A DNA stretch of 39,892 bases from contig MU657182.1 of assembly GCA_026770575.1 (NCBI GenBank), forward strand, positions 508,709 to 548,600, given 5' to 3'. The DNA is from Pelagophyceae sp. CCMP2097. Lineage: Eukaryota; Sar; Pelagophyceae. The notes beneath the pieces are model-generated. The model worked only from the letters and a program-made list of their open reading frames with translations, was not told where the DNA came from and made no database searches. The translations under genes and the position numbers were made by a program. Positions 19,491 through 27,466 of this stretch are shown here, piece by piece; position 1 is the stretch's first letter; each line of letters begins with the position of its first letter.

Positions 19491-21366
19491 ATGGCGCCGG
19501 AGGACTTTGACTCGTTGGTTACCGAGTTGGCGTCCACGGCGGCGGAGCGGCGGAGTGTGACGCTGCTCGGCCAGGCGACGACTTCGAAGGCGCTGCAGAC
19601 GCACGTCCTCCAGGCCGCCTGGTTCGCTCTCGACGCCTGGGTTCTGGACAAGCTCGCGTTGCGCAAGGGCGTCCACATCCCGAGCCTCGCGCGCCTGACG
19701 TGGCAGGTCGTGGAATTGCCAGATGGTTCGAAGATGGCGCGGCCTGTGTTCGCGCTCACAGAGGCCTTTTGCAGAGCCCACGGCCTCCCGTGCGTTTCCG
19801 AGGGCGCGGGCGGAACGGGGCGGTGTGCTCGACGCCGCGCGTAGGTACCGCAAGGCGGCGGAGGCTGACGTCGTACCCTGCGCGGAGCTCGACTACTCGC
19901 TCTTGGCTCTCAAGTACACCGACACTTTAACGCGCGACATGGTCTTCTCCTCTTTACGAGACGTCGTCTTCGGCCTCGGCCACCGCATCGGCGCGCGGAG
20001 GGCGGTAACTCTGAAGCTGAGCGTCGGGACTTTGACGGCCGTCGACGGCAAAGTGACGTTCCGCTTCGACGCTGGAGCCATATCGCGCCGCCGCGAGGAG
20101 CTCGGCGGGCCCAAACGCCTCGCCGCGTCGGCGGCCTTCAACCGGTTAGGAGCGCAGGAACCACCGCAGGCGCAGCCGCAGCAGGCGTCGCCGCGGGTCC
20201 CGGCGCCACAGGCGTCTTCGCTCCAGGCGTCTTCCTTGGCGCGCCTCCGGGAGGACGCGCCGCGGGCGAAGACTGCGCAGCCGCGGCGGAATTCGAAGGC
20301 TGCGCAGTCGCCGCCGCCGTCGCCGCTCTCGGCGCTGGCGGCGCCCCTAACGGCGCTGGACCCGGACCGCGTTTTCAGCGCAGCAGAGGCTCGGCTGCTC
20401 AACCTCGCCTCGAGCGGCTCTAGCGCGGACATCGCCGCGTGCACGCGCCTCGACGGCGAAGGCGCGCCCGTCGGGGCCGCCTCGAGGCGCTTTGCGAAGA
20501 TCATCGCGCCAGAGGCGTCCGCGCTCTCGCGCGTCTGCGACGAGCGGCGCCTGCTCCCCGCGGAGACGACGGTGCTGGACAAGGCGTTTAAGCGCTGCCT
20601 GGCTTCGATGGAGTACGAGGCGCGGCGGATCGAGGCCGAACGCGTCGCGGCGTCTCTCTCCGGCGTCGCGGCGGAGGAGAACCACGGCTCCAAGCTCGAC
20701 CAGTGGAAGCAGACGAACCGAGACCTGCAAGCTTTCCTCCGCGACCAGATCGCGGCCAAGAAAGTGCGCGACAGCAAGCTCGCAGAAGCCCCAGCGTCGG
20801 TGCCCGCGCTATCGCAGAGCCTCAGCGTCGCAGAGGCTCTGGGCGCGCCCGTGCGCGCGCAGGGCGCGGCTGTGGGCGCCCGGTCGAAGCGCGGCCGCGG
20901 CGCCGCCGTCTCGACGGAGTTTCTGGTGCAGTCTTTAGAGGGTCAAATCAAGGAGCGCGCGGCGCTCTCGCGCGCCGAAAGGGACGACGTGCTGGCAGAG
21001 GAGCGGCGCTTCATCGACCACGTCAACTTAGAACTGGCGCAGCGCACGGCGGCGACTAAAGCAAGGCAGGCGGCGGCGCAGTCGGACCTTTTGCGACACT
21101 GGGAGACGTCCCAGCACCTCAAAAACCTCCACCAGCTGCAATCCTTCGGCTCCGAGGCCATGCTCGCCTACGCAGACGCGGCCGCGCAGCGCCGTCTCGC
21201 CTCGGACGCGGTGCCGCGCGCGCCGCCGCTGCTGCCTCCCGCGCGGCAGCTGGCGGCGACGTTGTACGGCGCTTCTGGGAGGGTCGACTTCAAAAACTTT
21301 GCGGGAGGATTCGACCCGCGCGATGCCACGTCGACCAACGAACTCGCAAAGACGCAAGTCGGCTAA
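19491..21366 (+). CDS. CCDC81-like protein with N-terminal HU-type domain and coiled coil
   Basis: Exons 19491-19789 and 19845-21366 join in phase through a 55-nt intron (GTGCGT...CGTAG), giving 606 aa. The first about 190 residues match the HU/IHF-like domain of CCDC81. They run through WFALDAWVLDKLALRKGVHI, SLARLTWQVVELP, RPVFALTEAFCRAHGLP, ELDYSLLALKYTDTL, VFSSLRDVVFGLGHRI and KVTFRFDAGAI. The splice join falls exactly inside this domain and restores its order, which supports the intron. A Pro/Gln/Ala-rich linker follows, then a long charged helical region (about 300-500) expected to form coiled coil. Animal CCDC81 is linked to centrosomes and cilia, so a basal-body or flagellar role is a reasonable inference in an alga. 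No plastid or secretory signal is present. Confidence 0.75.
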
Positions 21367-21672
21367 CACCGCGCCCCCGGGGCGCGCCGTAATCATACTC
21401 TCGACGCGATCCAGCCGCCGTGGCCCGCTTGCCCCCGAGGGCCGCTTTGATTTTCCACGTCCCGTAAGAGCCGCGCCCTCGGAGCACAGCTGTCGGACGC
21501 TCCGAGGCGTCTCCCGCTGTGGCACGGGACAAAAACAGCGCGGGTCATACCTTTCGCTAAACAGGAGTTATCGCTGAAATGCGAATCTTGAAGGATATCG
21601 ATCGATCGGGCGCCGACGCCCGGCCTCGGAGCCCGTCCCCGAACGCAGAGGCCGGTGGCTTCATCGCTGCGC

Positions 21673-22718
21673 ATGGCCCTGCGGCGGCTGCTCGTCTTGG
21701 GCGCGGGCGCGGGCCTCTGCTCCGGCCTCGTCAGCCGCCCGCACGTGCGCGGCGGCCCCGCGCGTTCCGCCGAGCCGCCCGAGCCGCCCGCCGAGGCGCC
21801 GGCGACGGCCGAGGCGCCGGACTTTGTGGAGCGGCTCTTCGGCATGATCTTCGGCAAGATCGAGGAAAAACCCTTTGGTTTGGAACGCATGGCCCGCGCC
21901 CGCGTCTCTACATCGACGCCAGGGGGCCGACGCCCACTTCGAACCGCACGCCGGTGTCGAACGACGTCGTCTCGCGACGTTGCCGAACGACGTTGTCTCA
22001 CGACTGTCTCTAGACTCTTGAAAAGTTCCCGGATCAGTACCCCGCCGACGTCTCCGGCAAGCTGGCGCAGCCCGTCGACAGCGACGACGCGGAGGCGGCG
22101 AAATGGGTGCGGCCCTGCATGGCGCAGACGGCGCTCGAGACGCGCGACTTTGCTCTGCTTTACGACGCGGACCGGGACGGCTGGAATGCGCAAGCCTTCC
22201 ACGCGGCCGTCGACCGCCGCGGGCCGGGCGTCGTGCTCTGCGTCAGCCAAGACGGACAAGTTTTCGGCGGCTACAACTCAAAGGGCTGGGCCGGCATCGG
22301 CGCCGACCCGCGTCCAAGGAAAGACGGGGCCGGGCCGGGAAGCGCGTCGCCGCGTCGACGGCCTTGTCTAGGCGAGAACCGGCCGGGGCTGGCGAACTTT
22401 TTGTTCTCCTGGGGCGACGAGGGCGTGGTCAAGCTGCGAAAGGTCGGCGGCGCGGGTATGGCTTGCGTGGACCTCCCCGAGCTCGGCATTTCCTTTGGTG
22501 CAGAGGGCCTCGTCGTCCCGCTCCGCCTCGAATCCCCGAAGAAAGCGCGCGTCAAGCTCGGGCCGTACTACGCCCGCATGCCCGGCACCGAGAGCAAGAG
22601 CTTCCTCCGAAACAGCGCGCCTGCCGTGCAGCTCGAGACACTCCGTGTCTACATGGGCGTCTGGCAGCCAGACGAGGACGTCCCCTTCGACGATGCCATG
22701 CCCTGCTCCCTCACCTAG
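21673..22718 (+). CDS. TLDc-domain protein with N-terminal targeting signal
   Basis: The start is the ATG at 21673. Exons 21673-21903 and 22014-22718 give 311 aa if a 60-nt in-frame segment at 22312-22371 is kept, or 291 aa if it is spliced. The N-terminus (MALRRLLVLGAGAGLCSGL) is signal-like, followed by a Pro/Ala/Glu linker. PFGLERM and, after the intron, LEKFPDQYPADVSGKL precede a TLDc domain: DFALLYDADRDGWNAQAFHA, VVLCVSQDGQVFGGYNSKGW, NFLFSW, a Ser-Phe-Gly-Ala type segment and a C-terminal LETLRVYMGVW. TLDc domains bind V-ATPase and are tied to oxidative stress resistance; the normally cytosolic family makes the leader unusual. The first intron (110 nt, donor GTCTCT) contains a 26-bp imperfect tandem duplication at 21957-22008 and is the least certain splice. 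Confidence 0.75.
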
Positions 22719-23055
22719 CGCCACGGCGGGTGGTGTCCCGCAGACCGCGGCCACCCCGATTTTTTGTTTACCCGTCTTGCGAGTCGCGACATCTCGTCGG
22801 GATCTGGGGTTCAAGGCGGCTGCGCTGCTAGCCTCTGCGGCCGCGGCGCGGCGTCGGCGCGGCGGCGCTGGCGCCGCGGCCCTCGGGCGGCGGGTTGGGT
22901 CCTGAGGCGTTTCCTTATGTATTCGTCTCCGCGGCCCGCCCGAGGGATGGCGGCTTTCATCAAACGGCTGCGGTGTCATTGCCCGGGCTCGTCGCGGCGT
23001 CGCGCCTCGTCGAGCGGCCGCGCGGCATCCTTTCGGAGGGCTGCGCGCTACCGAG
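22719..23055. other. Convergent intergenic stretch, nothing recognised
   Basis: This short gap is shared by the 3' ends of the TLDc gene (+) and the MYND gene (-). No exon-like or repeat structure was seen. Confidence 0.5.
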
Positions 23056-24323
23056 TCAGCGAGCGCGCGATTCCGCGAGTGTCGCCTCGATGAACGCGAC
23101 CGCCGCTGCGCCATCGGCCAGCCCCTGGGCCGCGGCGCGCTTGAAGAAGCGCAGCGCCTCGTCGAGGTCCCGCGGCACGCCCTTGGCGTCTGCGTAACAG
23201 TCGCCGAGGAAGTAGAGTGCTCGTGGATAGCCCTGGGCCGTGGCGAGGCGGAACCACCGCACGGCTTCCTCGTGCGACTGTGCCACGCCCTCGCCGTTGT
23301 AGAATTGCAGACCGAGATTGAATTGAGCTTCAAGAAATCCCTGCCGGTACCACCGCGCGGCGGTCTTGTGGTTGAGATTGACGCCGTCGCCTTTATAATA
23401 ACACTCTCCCAGTTTATACTGAGCTCGTGGATGCCCTTGCGCCGCGGGCCCCCGAACAACTGGGCCGCCCGCTTCGTGTTCTGCTTGAGGTCCAAGCCAC
23501 CTTGAAGATACGCGCCTCCGAGCTGCACCTCTGCGTCGGCACGCACCTTGTCCACGTGCGACTGCATCCGGCGCACCTCTTCGGCGTCCGATTCGGAGGC
23601 TGGCGTTCGGTAGAGCGGGCAGCGCGTGTCGTACTCCTGGCACTTGTCGGAGCAGTCCTTGCAAATCTTCATGCAGCAGCAGTCGTAGAATACTTGCAAG
23701 TTATTTTCGACTGGAAGCAGGTCCAGGCAGATGGCGCACGTGCCGCGCCAGTCCGGCGTGTCGGCGTTCATCGCGTGGACCTTGGTCAGCGCCGTCGTCA
23801 GAACAGCCGATAACCGCGGCGCCGCCGTAGAACCAGCTGCCGGCGCGACGTCCTCGACGATGGCCGGCTCCTCTTTGATCTTCAGCTTCGCCGGCATAAG
23901 CTCGTCGAGGAGCCGGTCTTGGAAGTAGGCGGCCATCTGCGTGCACTGCGCCTTGTGCCTGCGCTCGTACCAGTCGACGAGCTGGCACTTTTTCGAGCAG
24001 TAGTGGCGCGATTTGCACTTGGTGCAGTGCTTGCCGCCCGGCGCGGCGCAGACGCAGCAGGGCTTGCGCGCGGCGGCGGCCGGCGCAGCGTCCATCGTGG
24101 TTCGAACGGAGGCGACCCTCCAGTCGTAGGTTTGCACGGTGCGCAACTCAGGGCCGCGTGCTTTGATTCTGGCGCACAAAAAGGCCTCACGCGGTTCGTT
24201 CTTCGGCGGCCGTGCCTTCCTCGTCCCGCCGATCTTCGCCGGCGTCGGCTTTCCCGCGGGCTTGCGCGCGATGGACTCGAGCTGCGCAAGTAGCTGCGCG
24301 CTCTGAGTGTCGCTAAAAGTCAT
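23056..24323 (-). CDS. MYND zinc finger, RING-like and Sel1-repeat protein with a frameshift
   Basis: The start is the ATG at 24323. In order: a Lys/Arg-rich N-terminus; a MYND finger at about 89-127 (CCVCAAPGGKHC, CSKKCQLVDWYERRHKAQC); a RING-like cluster at about 195-240 (CAICLDLLP, CKDCSDKCQEYDTRCPLYR); then Sel1 repeats. The first Sel1 unit (VQLGGAYLQGGLDLKQ to KRAAQLF) is in one frame, and the rest (AAQGHPRAQYKLGECYYKG, FNLGLQFYNGEGV, LYFLGDCYADAKGV) is in another, to the stop at 23056. The break falls at 23447-23454, in a G5C3 run on the coding strand. The Sel1 spacing leaves no room for an intron, so a one-base loss (real or assembly error) is the best reading. MYND plus RING plus Sel1 is typical of stramenopile algal families; it probably serves in protein interaction or ubiquitination. 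Confidence 0.8.
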
Positions 24324-24386
24324 GTGTTTTATTTAGCGAAGCTTCGATTTGTTGGTGGACTCGGCCGGAAGGGGATCTCTCCCCGG
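24324..24386. promoter_or_regulatory. 63-bp divergent intergenic region between MYND and DeSI start codons
   Basis: Only 63 bp separate the ATG of the MYND gene (24323, minus) from the ATG of the DeSI gene (24387, plus). Any promoter is therefore shared or overlaps coding sequence. It contains TTTATTTAG and AAGCTTCG (a small palindrome), and no obvious TATA box. The actual transcription starts are unknown. Confidence 0.5.
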
Positions 24387-25190
24387 ATGGCGTCGCGGTC
24401 GCGCGACGTGGTGCTGCACGTCTACGATTTTGCGGAGGTCGGCGACCGGGCGTCTGGGTGGCTTTCTTCGATGAATTTCGGTATCCATCACACGGGCGTG
24501 GAAGTCGCCGGCTTCGAGTGAGTCGCTTGCTGAAAATCCACCCTTGGTGGGTCTTGCCCCTCTCGAGTGCATCTGATGCTCCGTCGAGGTACTCGTTCAA
24601 CGACGCTGGCATCTACCGGACGCCGCCCGGTGCGTCGAGACACGTCTCGCTCGCACGCGACGCATCCACACCAGGCGCGTGCGCCAGCGGCTCTGGCGCC
24701 GTGTGCAAGAGGAAGTCCGAGACGGTGCTGGGGACGCACGTCGGCACCGTCAACGACCTCAACGGCCAGATCAACGCGCTGCGCGGCGCCTTTGCGCCGG
24801 GCAGCTATTCGCTCGTCGGGAAGAATTGCAACCATTTTGCGGACGCGTACAAGCCCCGTGTCCAGGCTGGTTTGAAAGGGTCCGCTTCTCCACCGGTTTC
24901 ACGGCCCCTTTAGGCTCTGCCGCAGCCTGGTTGGCGTGGGCATCCCGGCGGGCATCCACCGCGCTGCCGCTGTCGGCGCGTTTTTCTCGGTTGGGACTAA
25001 AGGCATGCAGGTCCAAGGCGAGCCCCTCGAGCGCGGCAAGCCCGCGGATTCGCCGGCCGGCGCATCCGGGGCATCGTCGTGGTTCGGCAGCTCGAGAACA
25101 GATGCGCCTGCGCCGGCGGGCCGGACGAAGAAAAAGGAGCTCACGGCGACGCAAAAGGCAATGCTCGCAAAGCTCAAAGCCAAAGACTAG
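24387..25190 (+). CDS. DeSI/PPPDE-family thiol peptidase (desumoylating isopeptidase-like)
   Basis: Four exons join in phase: 24387-24517, 24589-24629, 24675-24846 and 24914-25190, with introns of 71, 45 and 67 nt, giving 206 aa. The 45-nt second intron is a multiple of three without a stop; if retained the protein is 221 aa. The PPPDE fold shows VVLHVYDFAEVG, then FGIHHTGVEVAG with catalytic His35, then YSFNDAGIYRTPPG, LRGAFAPGSYSLVGKNCNHF with nucleophile Cys109 (spliced form), and ADALCRSLVGVGIPAGIHR after the last join. His and Cys are the known catalytic pair of this family, which removes SUMO or ubiquitin-like tags or depalmitoylates. The 70-residue C-terminal tail ends in a Lys-rich helix (KKKELTATQKAMLAKLK). 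The first intron carries the dispersed hairpin repeat. Confidence 0.88.
24524..24560 (+). repeat. Intron copy of the GCTTGCT/ATCCACCC hairpin repeat
   Basis: Starting 7 nt into the first DeSI intron, it reads CGCTTGCTGAAAATCCACCC, then TTGGTGGG (able to pair with CCACC), then TCTTGCCCC. It is the same block order as the GH18 intron copy and in the same orientation to transcription. Confidence 0.65.
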
Positions 25191-25347
25191 CCCCTCGGCC
25201 TTCCTACGACACGCGTCGTGTAAATCCTACCCCCGGGCCACGCTCCTAAGAAAACACATTATGTCTCGTCGTCCGCGCAGACGCCTCGTGCTGGTGCCCG
25301 ACGGGCCCTTGCTGCCGACGTGCGCGGCGGCGCGCCCGGCGCGTGCT

Positions 25348-26961
25348 TTACTCGCCCAGCGAGCGCATCGCGCCGCGGAGGCGGTCGAGGGCGACTTCCC
25401 GCTCTTTGACCTGCGGCGGCCGGGTGCGTCCGGGCGCGCTGCGGGCCGCGCGCAAGGCTCACGTTGATGGCCGCGATGGCGAACCTGCAGTACTCCAAAG
25501 CGTCGGCGTAGTTGTCCTTGGTCAGCGCCGCCCGCGCCGCGGGCCTGCCGTCGCAAAGGTGCAAGGCAGACAGGGACGACGATATCGATTGCTCGATTTC
25601 GCAAAGGAGACGCAGCGCTAAAGTGCGGGTGATACGCGGGTGCTGGCGCGGGTGCCGCGACGCGGATGCTCGCGGGTGGTGACGGCGCCGGCGGTGCCGC
25701 CGGGGCGTAGTGCCTACGCGGGGAAGGATAGGGTAGTCGCCTTTGGAAAGAGTACAAACAACGAAAGAAGCGCGCACTGCAGCGGCGGCGGCGCGTACAA
25801 CGCGGGCGCGGAGCTGAACGCGGCCGGCCCGGCGAAGCTCTGTGGAGAGGCGACGGTGAGTGGCGAGGCGACGGTGGCGAGGCGACGGTGGCGAGGCGAC
25901 GGTGGCGAGGCGACGGTGAGTGACGCAATTCGAGACGTGACACGAGACGCGGGCGCTGACGTCTTCGTAGGGCGGCGGCGGCGCGGGCGTCACGGGCGAC
26001 GTCGGGGGCCCTTGGTACTCGCGCGCGAAGTCTTCCGCGGGCGGCGGCAGCGCCGCGGGCGGCGGCGGCGCCTCGAACGCCGGCGTGGCGGGCGGGAGCT
26101 GCGCGGCGTCGGGCAGCTGCGCCTCGAGCGGCAGCTGCGCGTCCAGCTGCGCGTCGTCGGCGTCGTTCCTACGCGTTTCATGGCGGAGGTGCAACCCCCG
26201 CGAGGCCCAGTGCGGCAGGAGACTCACGGCCCGCCGGGCGTCGGCGTGCGCCTGCGTTTCGCGGCGAGTTCCGTGGACGAGGCGCGCGCGAATTGGCCGC
26301 GAGGGCGCACCCCTCCTTAAACGCCTTCAAGATCTCCGTGGCCTTCCACTTGGCGTAGCGCGTCTTCTCGTCGACCTGCTCGCCTCGGTCCCCGAATTGG
26401 CGGAGCGCGTCGAGGAAGACGCTCGCGGCGTAGAACGTTTTCGCCGTGTTCCGAGTCGCGCGGCCCGCGCGGTCCTGCGACGCAGGTTGCGCGGTGTGGG
26501 GACGCGCGCTGCGTCGAGCGCCGCGCAAGGCGGGGAGCGCGAGGCGGGGAGCGCCGCGCCGCGACGAGCGCCAAGGCTCGGCCCGCACCTCTTCGTCGGC
26601 GCGAGCAAAGACGTCCGTTGCAAACTTGAAGAGCACCTAGCCGCCCCAAAGTCGACCGGCGCGCCCTCGCCGGCTCTGGCCCTCGCCGGGCTCTGGGCCG
26701 ACGCACCTGCTCGCCCTCGTCTCTTGAAATGTCGCCCAAGGCCTGCTTCTCCGTCTCGAGGGCGTCCATGAGGTCGCCGAGGAACGCGTTTGCTGCTTTG
26801 GCGTCTGCGCACTTGGAGCGCAGGCCGATTGCCATCTCCATGGCATGCTGCCGGCAATAAAACGCCACCACCCGGCACTCCCCACGGCTCGAGTCCTTGT
26901 CCAGCTCCTCGGCGCGCTTCAGGAAAGCGGAGACCGCCTTGAACTCCACCGGCACCGCCAT
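25348..26961 (-). CDS. VTA1: VTA1/LIP5 homologue, ESCRT-III/Vps4 regulator
   Basis: Six phase-consistent exons (26707-26961, 26589-26636, 26311-26474, 25944-26168, 25463-25544, 25348-25410) give 278 aa from the ATG at 26961. The N-terminal domain reads FKAVSAFLKRAEELDKD, VVAFYCRQHAMEMAIGL, then across joins VLFKFATDVFARADEE, DRAGRATRNTAKTFYAASVF and TRYAKWKATEILKAFKEG: the Vta1 MIT-like helices that bind ESCRT-III. A Pro/Ala-rich linker follows, then the Vps4-binding C-terminus ALTKDNYADALEYCRFAIAA joined to VALDRLRGAMRSLGE at the stop. Vta1 stimulates Vps4 at endosomes. The second intron (114 nt) is in frame and stop-free. The fourth (398 nt, the longest here) holds the 14-bp tandem array. 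The fourth join is the least certain. Confidence 0.88.
25845..25922 (+). repeat. 14-bp minisatellite (GCGAGGCGACGGTG) inside a VTA1 intron
   Basis: About five to six units of GCGAGGCGACGGTG follow head to tail, with small changes in the first and last units. The whole array is within the inferred fourth VTA1 intron. The array probably accounts for the unusual length of that intron. Confidence 0.9.
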
Positions 26962-27138
26962 CGGCACCGGCGTCGCGACCTGAACCGCGCGCGTCTTCTT
27001 GAGACACGGCTGAACCAAGCGGTAATCAACCGAAAATACAGCCGAAAATACAGGCTTTATTGAGCAGGCAGGCTCCTTTGGGTAATTAATAAACTCCTTT
27101 TTAGACGAGCACCTCACGGGAATGACAAGTCTCTTGAT

Positions 27139-27236
27139 AAAATGTCCGAATGGTCCCTAATCTCGGTATCGCGCGGCTAGAGGAGGTCCATGGCCACCTC
27201 CCAGCGCCCGAGATTAGGGACCATTCGACCATTTCG
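27139..27236. repeat. Strong hairpin: perfect 19-bp inverted repeat with nested inner stem
   Basis: GAATGGTCCCTAATCTCGG at 27148-27166 has its exact reverse complement at 27208-27226. The 41-nt spacer holds a second inverted pair (GGAGGT/ACCTCC). Weaker pairing extends outward for another 8-10 bp (AAATG against CATTT). It sits in the divergent gap between VTA1 (-) and the RRM/repeat/RAP gene (+). It might be a small MITE remnant, a small-RNA precursor or a regulatory hairpin; the sequence does not say which. Confidence 0.85.
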
Positions 27237-27466
27237 AGCTGAGATTTGCTGGATGTCGAAATCCCTGATTTGGAACAGCCGTCGAGATTCAATATTAATG
27301 AGAATTCCTAGGGCCCGTGAGATTTGTTTAAATCCGTAATAGGCTGGTTTGTGGGAAGGGGGCGCGAAACCTTTCGCGAATTCGCGAGCATAGTGCTAAC
27401 ATAGTGCGAGTCCGCAGAATCCCCCCGCAGACGCGGGACGAGGCGGCAGGCGGCGTTTCGGCGTGG

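Noticed and set aside
21579..22013. Plus-strand ORF starting MRILKDIDRSG
   Set aside because: Its frame is Arg/Ala/Pro-rich after 30 residues and overlaps the TLDc leader in a different frame. It is probably 5' UTR plus shadow.
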